Part shown: positions 52,004-60,207 of the stretch, piece by piece
Layout: each line of letters begins with the position of its first letter
How positions within the stretch are numbered: the stretch's first letter is position 1
From: a bacterium
GTDB taxonomy: Bacteria > T1Sed10-126
Length of the DNA: 64,000 bases
Assembly (NCBI GenBank): GCA_003554945.1
Contig: PWHN01000044.1
Span: 38,286-102,285 of the forward strand
Direction: 5' to 3'
The notes under the pieces: model-generated
Database searches by the model: none
What the model saw: the letters and a program-made list of their open reading frames with translations, nothing else
What the model was told of the DNA's origin: nothing
Made by a program: the position numbers and the translations under genes

Positions 52004-53009
52004 AAAAGGTACGATTTGGGTAGCGGTTGATGACTACGATCGAAATTTTATCACTGGCTGTCTCGAGGCCGGTGTCGACGGTATTTACTGCGAGAAAGGC
52101 ATCGGTGAGCGAGTCGGGCAACTGGGAGTTGTGACGACTATAAGCCCGGACGGCGATCTTGTCCCCGGTGAAGATGTTACTACCGTTACAATTTCCGGCA
52201 AAGAGGACGAAGAAAAAGCATTATCCGAGGCTAAACAGCGCTATGTAATTGTGGAAACGGCCGACTGGATGATCATTCCGCTGGAAAATTTAATTGCCCA
52301 AACGGAAAATTTGTTTGCCCGTGTTGATTCGGCGGGGGACGCCCGAACTGCCCTGGAAACCCTGGAGAAAGGTGTGGACGGGGTTCTTCTTGATACTTCC
52401 AGTCTATCTGAGGTTGAACAGACGGTTGACCTGGTTAAGAATGTCGACGTCAGCTATGATCTGCAGACGGCCCGAATCACCGCGGTGAAAAAGCTCGGGC
52501 TTGGAGATCGGGTCTGTGTCGACACCTGCACTATGATGAATATGGGGGAAGGAATGTTGGTTGGTGACTCGAGCGCCGGCATGTTCCTGGTTTCTGCCGA
52601 GGTGAAAGAATCCGAATACGTCGCCTCCCGTCCCTTCCGGGTTAATGCCGGCGGAGTCCACGCTTACATTCGAGTGCCTGGCGACCGGACAAAATATCTG
52701 GCCGAACTACAGACTGGCGACGAAGTTACTGTTATCGATCATAAAGGCCGGGGTAAACCGGCAATAGTCGGTCGTTCCAAGCTGGAAAAACGGCCGTTGA
52801 TGAAGATAAACGCTGAACTGGAAACTGAGGAGGGCACGAAAGAAATATCGCTGGTTCTTCAGAACGCCGAGACTATTAACCTCGTGGCCCCGGGTGGCGA
52901 ACCCGTCTCAGTGGCACGGCTGCGGCCCGGCGATGAGGTGCTGGCCTTTTACGAAGAAGCCGGCAGACATTTTGGTGTAAAAGTAGAAGAGACTATAGCA
53001 GAGAAGTAA
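51996..53009 (+). CDS. 3-dehydroquinate synthase type II
   Basis: This 337-residue protein of the archaeal-type (AroB') family has the diagnostic segments [75 protein letters not shown] and [12 protein letters not shown]. It oxidatively deaminates and cyclises the product of the previous enzyme to 3-dehydroquinate. It overlaps the upstream gene by 8 bases (translational coupling). This route replaces AroF/AroB of common bacteria. Confidence 0.93.
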   Translation: MSKKGTIWVAVDDYDRNFITGCLEAGVDGIYCEKGIGERVGQLGVVTTISPDGDLVPGEDVTTVTISGKEDEEKALSEAKQRYVIVETADWMIIPLENLIAQTENLFARVDSAGDARTALETLEKGVDGVLLDTSSLSEVEQTVDLVKNVDVSYDLQTARITAVKKLGLGDRVCVDTCTMMNMGEGMLVGDSSAGMFLVSAEVKESEYVASRPFRVNAGGVHAYIRVPGDRTKYLAELQTGDEVTVIDHKGRGKPAIVGRSKLEKRPLMKINAELETEEGTKEISLVLQNAETINLVAPGGEPVSVARLRPGDEVLAFYEEAGRHFGVKVEETIAEK

Positions 53010-53023
53010 ACTGTCCTCCTAAG

Positions 53024-53047
53024 AAATTAAGAGAACTCTTAATTTTT
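53024..53047 (+). terminator. Terminator of aromatic operon, overlapping ackA 3' end
   Basis: AAATTAAGAG-AA-CTCTTAATTT is followed by TTTTAG. It lies just after the dehydroquinate-synthase stop and contains the stop codon of the convergent ackA. Confidence 0.55.
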
Positions 53048-54256
53048 TAGACAGCGGTAGCAGTCGCGAGCAATCATTAGCTCTTCGTTAGTAGGTATTA
53101 CCATGAGGTCAGTGTTGCCGCTATCAGCAGAAAAATGGCCCTCCTCGCCCACTAATTCTTCATTTGCGGCGGCGTCCGGCACGATCCCCAGTCCATCCAG
53201 ACCGCTAACTGCTCGCTGGCGGACAGCGTATGAATTTTCCCCTATGCCGCCGCTAAAAACTATTGCGTCGGCAGCGTTAAGAAGTCCGTAATAGGCACAA
53301 ATATACTTCTTCAGCCGCTGACTGAAGACATCTATGGCCAGTTCGGCTCTTTCATTCCCTTCACCCATTAATCCAAGTAAAGTACGCATGTCATTCGTTT
53401 CCCCTGACAATCCAAGCAGGCCGCTTTCTTTGTTCAAAACACGATCTATTTCTTCCCGACTAAAATCTTCAAGTTGCATAATATAGGTAACTACTGCAGG
53501 GTCAAGATCTCCCGAACGTGTCCCCATAACAAGACCTTCCAGTGGGGTAAAGCCCATCGAAGTGTCAATAACCGTCTTGCCGTCAAAAGCAGCAAGAGAA
53601 GCTCCATTGCCAAGATGACAGGTTATAACCTTAATTTCAGCCGAGCTTGTGCCCAGCATATGGGCGCAGCGCCAGCGGAGATAACGATGGCTGAGCCCGT
53701 GAAAACCATAGCGTCGGATTCCGTGTTTTTCATAATATTTTCTGGGGATTGCATACATGTAAGATTTTTTAGGAAGAGTCTGGTGAACTCCAGTGTCAAA
53801 AGCGGCAATCTGCGGGGTGCCCGGAAAATGCTCACGCGCCGCCCGGATACCGGCGAGGTTGTGGGGGTTGTGAAGGGGAGCAAATTGGATACACTCTTCA
53901 ATCTGTTCCTCCACCTTTTCATCGATAACCACGGATTCACTGAGCAGCTCTCCTCCGTGAACTACCCTGTGGCCGACACCATCCAGATCTTCGATTGATT
54001 TAAGTGCCCCTGTTTCATCGCTCTCCAGGATTTGCATCGCTTTTTCGAGCGCCTCGTGGTGGTTTGTTATCTCCAGCTCTTTTTCGATGTCAAGGCCACC
54101 ATCATGAATTTCTAGGGTTGAAATATCCTGCCCTATATCCTGAACGGATCCGTGAACTAATATTTTGTCACTATTATTTAAAATCTGCTCAGAGGAGGTT
54201 TCAACAAGCTTAAACTTAAGTGAGGAGCTGCCACAATTTATGACGAGAAATAACAT
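53039..54256 (-). CDS. ackA: Acetate kinase
   Basis: This 405-residue ASKHA enzyme has VINCGSSSLKFKL, AFDTGVHQT, RRYGFHGLSHRYL, HLGNGASLAAFDG and DTSMGFTPLEGLVMGTRSGDLDP. It makes ATP and acetate from acetyl phosphate, the last step of acetate fermentation. ATG 54256 with AAGGAG is chosen over a longer frame. No pta is adjacent. Confidence 0.96.
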   Translation of the reverse strand: MLFLVINCGSSSLKFKLVETSSEQILNNSDKILVHGSVQDIGQDISTLEIHDGGLDIEKELEITNHHEALEKAMQILESDETGALKSIEDLDGVGHRVVHGGELLSESVVIDEKVEEQIEECIQFAPLHNPHNLAGIRAAREHFPGTPQIAAFDTGVHQTLPKKSYMYAIPRKYYEKHGIRRYGFHGLSHRYLRWRCAHMLGTSSAEIKVITCHLGNGASLAAFDGKTVIDTSMGFTPLEGLVMGTRSGDLDPAVVTYIMQLEDFSREEIDRVLNKESGLLGLSGETNDMRTLLGLMGEGNERAELAIDVFSQRLKKYICAYYGLLNAADAIVFSGGIGENSYAVRQRAVSGLDGLGIVPDAAANEELVGEEGHFSADSGNTDLMVIPTNEELMIARDCYRCLKN

Positions 54257-54361
54257 TACAAATCTCCTTATGAGGTAGGGCTCGTCGAACACCGGTGCGT
54301 TTTGATAAAATTAATTAGCCAAATTTTTTATTATTCTGCCATAAAAAGGGTGAAAACGCAA

Positions 54362-54844
54362 ATGAACAGTTCCTCCCCTGTATTAATTGGATTAGGTACA
54401 AATCTTGGTCAGCGGAAAAAAAATCTTGAGCTGGCACGCGCAGAGCTGGATCGTTTTTGTGAGAAACTTGAAGCCTCCTCGATAATCGAGACGAAGCCCG
54501 TCGGTATCAGCTCAAAAAATGATTTTTTAAACCAGGTCGTCTGTCTGCACGCCGCCTCTTTTGAAACGCCGGCCGCAACACTGAAGACGTTAATAGAGTT
54601 AGAGTTGAAGCTGGGGCGTGATCGGAAGAAAAACGCTCCCGACCGGGTGATTGACCTGGATCTACTCTATTTTGGTCAACAAGTCTGCAGCAGCGAACCG
54701 ATCCTTCCCCACCCCCGGCTGCAGGAGAGACTATTTGTCTTAGAACCGCTGGTTGAGCTTGTCCCCGACTTTCGCCACCCCGTTTTTGGAAAGACTCAAC
54801 AGCAGTTACTGGCTGATCTAAAAAAAAGAAAGAGAGTCGGTTAA
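54362..54844 (+). CDS. folK: 2-amino-4-hydroxy-6-hydroxymethyldihydropteridine diphosphokinase
   Basis: This 160-residue HPPK of normal length has LIGLGTNLGQRKKNLELA, FLNQVVCL, ELELKLGRDRKKNAPDRVIDLDLLYFG, LPHPRLQERLFVLEPL. It pyrophosphorylates hydroxymethyl-dihydropterin in folate synthesis. ATG 54362 with AAGGGTG upstream is chosen over the frame start at 54302. Other folate genes are not adjacent; folE2 is at 36236. Confidence 0.95.
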   Translation: MNSSSPVLIGLGTNLGQRKKNLELARAELDRFCEKLEASSIIETKPVGISSKNDFLNQVVCLHAASFETPAATLKTLIELELKLGRDRKKNAPDRVIDLDLLYFGQQVCSSEPILPHPRLQERLFVLEPLVELVPDFRHPVFGKTQQQLLADLKKRKRVG

Positions 54845-55038
54845 TTCCTACTTTACCCCCACCTGCCCCCGGCAGCAAGAAAAATAGGGTAACCATACAT
54901 TAATTTTTCTTTCACTTGCCTCTCAAGGTGTCGAAAAATATAAGTAAGTGTCCATTTTCTAACAGCCGGTTAATAGACATAATTCGCTTCAACACAATTC
55001 ATAAAAATGAGATAATATACTATTTTGGAGGCTTTAAA

Positions 55039-55449
55039 ATGAGTACTAAACTTTATCTGGATGACGTGGTCGAAGAGACAGGGATTTCCAAACGCAACGT
55101 AAAATACTGGTGCCAGAAGTATGAACTCCCGGTTGAGAAAGATGGCCGAAAAAACGTTTACCCGGCAGATACCATAAATGCCCTGCGACTGGTCAAACTG
55201 CTCTCGGGCAGCAAGCTCTTCAACCATCGCTTTATTCGTCTTCAAATTGAGCGAGCTTTTGGACGCTCTGAGGCGGAAATTGAGTTGAGCGAAAATTATG
55301 AAAGAGCAAGAGTTGAAGGGCGTGAACTGTTGCAAAAGTTTAGCCGTCCTACTGGCACTGTTCTCCTGCCCGGATTAAGCAAACATAGGTCGGAGACAGC
55401 TGCAAGGGGCGAGGGTAAGAAAGGCGATATAGATGATGTCCTACTCTGA
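55039..55449 (+). CDS. MerR-family regulator
   Basis: This 136-residue protein has an N-terminal MerR winged helix: LYLDDVVEETGISKRNVKYWCQKYELP, KNVYPADTINALRLVKLLSG. A helical segment and a poorly ordered basic/acidic tail follow. ATG 55039 has TTGGAGG upstream. Its last 17 bases overlap the murI start, so it probably shares the murI transcript. Effector unknown. Confidence 0.82.
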   Translation: MSTKLYLDDVVEETGISKRNVKYWCQKYELPVEKDGRKNVYPADTINALRLVKLLSGSKLFNHRFIRLQIERAFGRSEAEIELSENYERARVEGRELLQKFSRPTGTVLLPGLSKHRSETAARGEGKKGDIDDVLL

Positions 55450-56248
55450 AACTGTTTCCCCGGTTGGTTTCTTTGATTCCGGCGTCGGCGGGCTAACCGT
55501 GTTAAGCGCCTTCCTAGAACAGGCCGGTAGTTTCCCTTTCCATTACCTGGCCGACACAGCACATTGCCCTTACGGCGACCGGCCCCTTGACGAAGTTAAA
55601 GAATACGCATTAGCAGCAACTGATTTTTTGGTTGATCAGGGCTGCGAAACAGTGGTAATGGCCTGTAACATAAGCTCCAGCATCGCTCTGGAGCGCGCAC
55701 AGCAGCGTCACCCCGACATTACGATTAGCGGACTGGTCAATGAAAACCTGGGCCGGGTCGTCGAACAGCAGGTATCCAACGACAAAGTAGGCGTGCTTGC
55801 TACGCTTGGCACTGTTAAGAGTAAGCGTTACACTGAGGTATTAAATGAATTTAACCTGGAGGTTATTCAGCAGGCCTGCTCTCCCCTGGTTCCGCTGGTT
55901 GAGGCGGGGCAGCTTGAAGGCAGAGAGGTAGAGGATACCCTCAAACCTCTACTTTTTCCCCTGCTTGAAGCCGACGTTGACGCTGTCGTGCTCGGCTGCA
56001 CTCACTATCCTTTCCTGCTTAAACCACTGAAAAAATTGCTGCCCGACGATGTCTCCGTAATTGACCCGGGGAAGGCGCTGGCTGGTTATCTGGCCCCACG
56101 TCTTTCCACAAACGGCTGCCGACAAACCAAAAATTTCTGGGCCACAGGCAGTAAAGAATCGCTGCAGGAACTTCTCCCTTACTTTTCTTTTGACGTTCCT
56201 GAAGAAATTGGTTCTGTTTCCCTGCCTCTAACATCCCCAACCACTTAA
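55433..56248 (+). CDS. murI: Glutamate racemase
   Basis: This 271-residue enzyme has PVGFFDSGVGGLTVL, LADTAHCPYGDR, VVMACNISSS with the first catalytic Cys, and AVVLGCTHYPFLLKP with the second Cys/His. It makes D-glutamate for peptidoglycan. The usual ACNTA/S motif reads ACNISS, a modest variant. It starts inside the MerR gene. Confidence 0.94.
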   Translation: MMSYSETVSPVGFFDSGVGGLTVLSAFLEQAGSFPFHYLADTAHCPYGDRPLDEVKEYALAATDFLVDQGCETVVMACNISSSIALERAQQRHPDITISGLVNENLGRVVEQQVSNDKVGVLATLGTVKSKRYTEVLNEFNLEVIQQACSPLVPLVEAGQLEGREVEDTLKPLLFPLLEADVDAVVLGCTHYPFLLKPLKKLLPDDVSVIDPGKALAGYLAPRLSTNGCRQTKNFWATGSKESLQELLPYFSFDVPEEIGSVSLPLTSPTT

Positions 56249-56327
56249 CAAGACGTCTGAACAGCACTTTGGTTCCTCCCTTCAAGGGGGAAAGATGCGT
56301 TGGAGGGGTCAGAAAATCAAAAAAATC
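56249..56327. repeat. Dispersed C-run/G-run repeat copy
   Basis: CCTCCCTTCAAGGGGGAAAGATGCG at about 56273-56297 is a copy of the C-run/TCAA/G-run hairpin family. Confidence 0.6.
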
Positions 56328-56356
56328 TTGATTTTAAGGCGGGAATGTCTTATATA
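56328..56356 (+). promoter_or_regulatory. Promoter of sigma-factor gene
   Basis: TTGATT (56328-56333), 17 bases, TATATA (56351-56356), about 107 bases before the ATG. Confidence 0.4.
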
Positions 56357-56462
56357 TTAATGGTAATCGCAGCAGAAAATATACCACTGGAATAAGGCGT
56401 CTAAAGGATCGGTTATAAACTATGCACTACATGTCATTCACTACCGGGGGAGAGAACCTACC

Positions 56463-57047
56463 ATGATAGACAAAGCAGACACCAGCGCGACTTCAGAAGA
56501 GAGCTATACGGAGATTCTACGCCGTTTCGAGCCTCTGCTTCGTGAAATTGCTTCTGATTATTATCTGCCCGGTGGAAATCGGGAGGATTTGCTCCAGGAG
56601 GCGAGAATAGCGCTAACCAGGGCTTACGAAAGCTACGATCCTGACTATGACGTCCCGTTTTCTGCTTTTGCTGCTCTCTGCGTGCGGAGACAATTGCAGG
56701 ATCACGTGCGCCAGCAGAGACGAAAAAAACACGAAATTCTTAACGAGTCAAACTCACTCGAGGAAGTAAAAGTGCGACCGCCTTCGGACGCTCCCGACCC
56801 CGAGAGTCAGTTGCTGGCTATGGAGACGTTGGAGTTTTTGCAAGAAGTGGCAAGTGAATCTCTTACAGAGCTGGAACAACAAGCACTGGCAGGATACCTG
56901 GCCGATGAAAGTTATCGCGAGATGGCGCAGCGCCTGGGAAAAGACGAAAAAGCTATAGACAATGCTCTCGCCCGAGCGCGACAAAAAATTGCCCGAGAAA
57001 TTGATCGTAGCCAGGTCTCACTGACTGCTTTTAGCCTTTTAAGCTAA
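56463..57047 (+). CDS. Sigma-70 family sigma factor, SigH-like
   Basis: This 194-residue sigma factor has region 2 in LREIASDYYLPGGNREDLLQEARIALTRAYESYDPDYDVPFSAFAALCVRRQLQDHVR and region 4 in LQEVASESLTELEQQALAGYLADESYREMAQRLGKDEKAIDNALARARQKIAREI. The region 2 spacing and the DNALxRAxxKI ending are as in SigH of Firmicutes, a sporulation/competence sigma. It ends 11 bases from the convergent DUF5610-like gene. Confidence 0.88.
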   Translation: MIDKADTSATSEESYTEILRRFEPLLREIASDYYLPGGNREDLLQEARIALTRAYESYDPDYDVPFSAFAALCVRRQLQDHVRQQRRKKHEILNESNSLEEVKVRPPSDAPDPESQLLAMETLEFLQEVASESLTELEQQALAGYLADESYREMAQRLGKDEKAIDNALARARQKIAREIDRSQVSLTAFSLLS

Positions 57048-57058
57048 CAGGGCCCCTT

Positions 57059-57796
57059 TTAATCCTCGGCACTCGTCAACCCCGGCGGGAGACCCTCGGT
57101 TTCCTGGAGGGCTCTTTGATTTTCTGCCGCTATTTCCGCCGCCTGCTGCGCCGCATTTGACTCTTCCGCCTCAGCTTCAGTTGCTTCTTCGGCGGCCTCA
57201 TCTTCTTCCATCAGACCCTCAAGCATACCGTTAAATAACGTCTGTATTTCGTTAATCAACTCGGAAAAATCACTGGTCATGCTGTCGCCCAGGATTTCAT
57301 CTGCGTTTTCAAAGCCTTCGTCAGCGGCGGCAAGAATTTCTTCAACCACTGATTCGCTGTCCTCAGCTTCTTCGGCTCCCTCCGCACCAAGAAATTGCTC
57401 TGCATAACCTAACAGTCGCCCGGCTGTGTTTTCCGGACTTATATCTCCCGTGCCGGGCTGAACCGGACTGGGTATCGGAGCATCCTGATCCGAAGCTCCA
57501 TCGAGTTGTGTGGTTAATGAAGTTCTAACTTCAGTTTCAATAATCATGTGGGCGGTGTTGTCGTTCACACCCATGCTGACGTTTTGGGAGAGATCAAGCT
57601 CAATTGCGCTTCTCCCCTCCTCGTCACCGCCTTCGACCTCAATATTCTGCTGTGCGTTTTGTTCAAAAAGTTTTTCCTGTAACTCGCCTGTCAGCGCTTC
57701 GCTACTCTCGCCACTTTCCTGGCCTTCGTTCGCGTCCGTACTGCCAGGTGGCTGTGGTAGCTGACCGGCGTTGTTTGATACTGACTCAATTCCCAT
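57059..57796 (-). CDS. Acidic DUF5610-like protein
   Basis: This 245-residue protein has an Ala/Glu-rich, low-complexity C-terminus. Residues about 120-205 (ISPENTAGRLLGYAEQFL, EEILAAADEGFENADEILGD, ELINEIQTLFNGMLEGL) resemble DUF5610, whose usual pattern is SPExTAxRIVxFA ... GFxxAxxIL. No signal peptide or membrane segment. ATG 57796 follows GGAG, with the upstream frame start unlikely. Function unknown. Confidence 0.65.
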   Translation of the reverse strand: MGIESVSNNAGQLPQPPGSTDANEGQESGESSEALTGELQEKLFEQNAQQNIEVEGGDEEGRSAIELDLSQNVSMGVNDNTAHMIIETEVRTSLTTQLDGASDQDAPIPSPVQPGTGDISPENTAGRLLGYAEQFLGAEGAEEAEDSESVVEEILAAADEGFENADEILGDSMTSDFSELINEIQTLFNGMLEGLMEEDEAAEEATEAEAEESNAAQQAAEIAAENQRALQETEGLPPGLTSAED

Positions 57797-58080
57797 TGCA
57801 ATCACTCCGTTGAAATGTAATAAGATTTTTCCACTACTTTAATTCATCGGCTGTTCATGGGTTGAGGTTTAGCTCGTTTATAAATCAAGCAGCTGTGGCC
57901 TGGTTTGTAACCGGCTATACCTCAACTCACTACTCATCACACTCTCTATTGAGTGCTCGGGAGACTGAGTGGCCCGTTTTCGCCAAGGATTTCTATAAAG
58001 CCAAATAAGATATAGACTATCTTGCTTGCAAAACGCAAAACTTCAATGACTGGTTTGTCGGCAGCCACAATGATTTTACT
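57797..58080. repeat. Repeat-containing spacer
   Basis: A foldable repeat lies at about 57861-57929: TTGAGGTTTAGC ... GCTATACCTCAA with GTGGCCTGGTTTGTAACCGG inside. A related copy is at 63906-63955. No gene is recognised. Confidence 0.6.
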
Positions 58081-58108
58081 TTGAATTAATCGGAAACAGG
58101 GATATAGT
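58081..58108 (+). promoter_or_regulatory. Promoter of OmpA lipoprotein gene
   Basis: TTGAAT (58081-58086), 16 bases, TATAGT (58103-58108). Confidence 0.5.
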
Positions 58109-58142
58109 TTAGAAAAGAAAAAAGTTTATGGAGATGATAATT

Positions 58143-58745
58143 GTGAAAATAACAGTAACTTTACTGGCAGTTATTCTCATCACCGGTTGTGCCCGCTACA
58201 GACCGGCTGAACGACCGGAGTTAACAGAACCCGAATTAACTCCCACGATAACCTATCTTGACGAGACCGACGAAGCTACCGCTGAGCAGGAGAAAGAAAC
58301 AATTCGAAGCGATGCGGAGGCAATTGATGAAGTGGAGGCCAGAGTAGTAGGAGAAAATATAATTCTAACCGTCGGAGCCCACGTGCTCTTTCCTACTCTG
58401 AGCGCCGAGGTCAAGGAGAGCGCTTATCCGGTTCTTGATGAGGTGGCCAAGCTATTGCTTGATTACCCGGATCGAATGGTAATGGTCGCCGGTCACGCCG
58501 ACACACAGCCGGTTATGACCGAACGTTTCCCTTCCAACTGGGATCTGTCGGCACAGCGCGCTGTAAATGTAGTTAAATATATTCGGCACTTGCCTGAATT
58601 AGATGTCTCTCGCCTAATTGCTGCCGGCTTCGGAGAACATCATCCAGTTGCTCCCAACGATTCCCCGGAAAACAGACGTCTCAACCGGCGCGTTGAATTC
58701 ATACTTTTACCACGCTGGGAAAAGATCGAAGAGATCCGAATGTAA
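58143..58745 (+). CDS. OmpA-family lipoprotein
   Basis: This 200-residue protein has the lipobox ITGC at residue 16 when started at GTG 58143 (GGAG nine bases before); ATG 58128 would add five residues. Residues 85-190 form an OmpA/MotB peptidoglycan-binding domain: LTVGAHVLFPTLSAEVKESA, VMVAGHADTQPV, FPSNWDLSAQRAVNVVKYI, RLNRRVEFILL. It probably tethers the outer membrane or a complex to the cell wall. The SNWDLSxQRA segment is closest to MotB-type OmpA domains. Confidence 0.92.
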   Translation: MKITVTLLAVILITGCARYRPAERPELTEPELTPTITYLDETDEATAEQEKETIRSDAEAIDEVEARVVGENIILTVGAHVLFPTLSAEVKESAYPVLDEVAKLLLDYPDRMVMVAGHADTQPVMTERFPSNWDLSAQRAVNVVKYIRHLPELDVSRLIAAGFGEHHPVAPNDSPENRRLNRRVEFILLPRWEKIEEIRM

Positions 58746-58762
58746 AATTGCCGGCAACATTT

Positions 58763-58791
58763 TTGACATTTCAGCAAAAAAATAGTAAGAT
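58763..58791 (+). promoter_or_regulatory. Promoter of tRNA-Gln
   Basis: TTGACA (58763-58768), exactly 17 bases, TAAGAT (58786-58791), 13 bases before the tRNA. Confidence 0.75.
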
Positions 58792-58804
58792 TATGGTTAC
58801 TGAT

Positions 58805-58875
58805 TGGGCCGTAGCCAAAGGGTAAGGCAACGGGTTTTGGTCCCGTGACTCCAGGTTCGAATCCTGGCGGCCCAG
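58805..58875 (+). tRNA. tRNA-Gln (anticodon UUG)
   Basis: Acceptor TGGGCCG/CGGCCCA, anticodon arm ACGGG-TTTTGGT-CCCGT giving UUG, T-arm CCAGG-TTCGAAT-CCTGG. The gene ends two bases from the stop codon of the convergent cyclase gene. Confidence 0.95.
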
Positions 58876-58876
58876 C

Positions 58877-60142
58877 TTACTTCTTCACCACAAGCCTGTT
58901 TCTTCCCTCGTCTTTAGCCTTAAAAAGTGCGTTGTCCGCCGCGTTGAGAACTTCGTCGGGATCCTCAAATTTATCTGTTGAATCGGAAAGCCCGATGCTA
59001 ACTGTCACCTGCTTCCAGAGCACTTTTTTCGCTCGTTTGCTCTTCCTTGTCACTCCGACCCTGTTGTTTTCCACCGCCGTGCGAATACCCTGCAGTTCCG
59101 CTTCTACTTCCTCCACATGCAAACCAGGATAAATTAATGTAAATTCCTCGCCTCCAAACCGGTAGGCGGTGGCGCTGGACTCTTTTTCTAACAGCTCGGC
59201 TACCTGCTGCAGCACGCGGTCTCCGGCGTCGTGACCATACTGATCGTTAAATTTTTTAAAATGGTCGATATCAATCATTGCTATGGAATAGACGCCCCGC
59301 AATCGGCTTAATTTTTCATTCAGTGCCATTCTGCCGCGAATTTGAGTCAAAGGATCAAGATAAGCCTTATTCCAGGCGTGAGCAACACTTATAACAAGCA
59401 CAAACAGCCAGCTTGTAGCAAGCAGCCACAGATTGAAAGAATCAAGCTGTTCTGATTTGCCAACGCCTAAAAAAGGTACGGCTGCGCCAAGAGCAATCCA
59501 GAAGAGAAAAAATTGATTGTGGACATAGAAGGAACGCTCAAGCTTGAAAAGCAAGACAAAGGCCAGAAAAAGTAGCAGTCCGGCGGGTAAAACAGGAATA
59601 CTTAGATCTAACCCTATGAACGGCAGAGGCAGCAACAGCTCACTGGACAGTAAAATATTTGACGTCGTTTTAAAACCAAGGGCAAAAGCGGGCCAGAGCA
59701 GTGTGAAAAAAATTGTGAGCGCAAACAGGTAGACCAGTGTTAGACCGGTAAAAACGTCTCTTTCCCGAGTAACATGGATAAAAATAACAAGCAGCGGAAC
59801 TATTAACGGTAGCGTCGATAGATGCGCCGCTATCAGTTCCACGAATATCTCTGGCAGCGAGATTAACACCTGGAATTGTTGCACTGCAGTAGCCAGTGTA
59901 ACAAGTAGCACCAGCCAGCCGGTTACAAAGAGACGCACGGAATTAAAATAGAGGTTAAGCAGCAACGCACAGATTATTATCAGTAACCCGGCAGAAAAAA
60001 TTACTGCCGCATGACGCGGCGAGGTAAAATCTACCAGTTGAAGACTTTCGGGCAGGTAAACAGCCATCAGAACAAGCAATGGAAAAAAGAGGTTCTTGAA
60101 AAAAGCCTTTTTTTCCACTGCCCCGCTATTGTTTATAAACAA
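58877..60142 (-). CDS. Membrane-bound diguanylate cyclase
   Basis: This 421-residue protein has about eight to nine N-terminal membrane helices (1-250) and a C-terminal GGDEF domain: DPLTQIRGRMALNEKLSRL, AMIDIDHFKKFNDQYGHDAGDRVLQQVA, AYRFGGEEFTLIY. The active loop is GGEEF, so it should be catalytic and make cyclic-di-GMP. The RxxD inhibitory site before GGEEF is absent (ESSATAYRF), so product inhibition may not occur. The N-terminal part is probably a sensor of membrane-soluble signals. Confidence 0.92.
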   Translation of the reverse strand: MFINNSGAVEKKAFFKNLFFPLLVLMAVYLPESLQLVDFTSPRHAAVIFSAGLLIIICALLLNLYFNSVRLFVTGWLVLLVTLATAVQQFQVLISLPEIFVELIAAHLSTLPLIVPLLVIFIHVTRERDVFTGLTLVYLFALTIFFTLLWPAFALGFKTTSNILLSSELLLPLPFIGLDLSIPVLPAGLLLFLAFVLLFKLERSFYVHNQFFLFWIALGAAVPFLGVGKSEQLDSFNLWLLATSWLFVLVISVAHAWNKAYLDPLTQIRGRMALNEKLSRLRGVYSIAMIDIDHFKKFNDQYGHDAGDRVLQQVAELLEKESSATAYRFGGEEFTLIYPGLHVEEVEAELQGIRTAVENNRVGVTRKSKRAKKVLWKQVTVSIGLSDSTDKFEDPDEVLNAADNALFKAKDEGRNRLVVKK

Positions 60143-60207
60143 GTTTTATCTCCTCTCTTAAGGCTGGCCCAGAACCTTCCGACGTTATTCCCTCTCTCCT
60201 TCCCCCC

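Noticed and set aside
58128-58142. ATG start for the OmpA lipoprotein
   Set aside because: The ATG gives extra residues before the signal; GTG 58143 has the better ribosome-binding spacing, though it is not proven.
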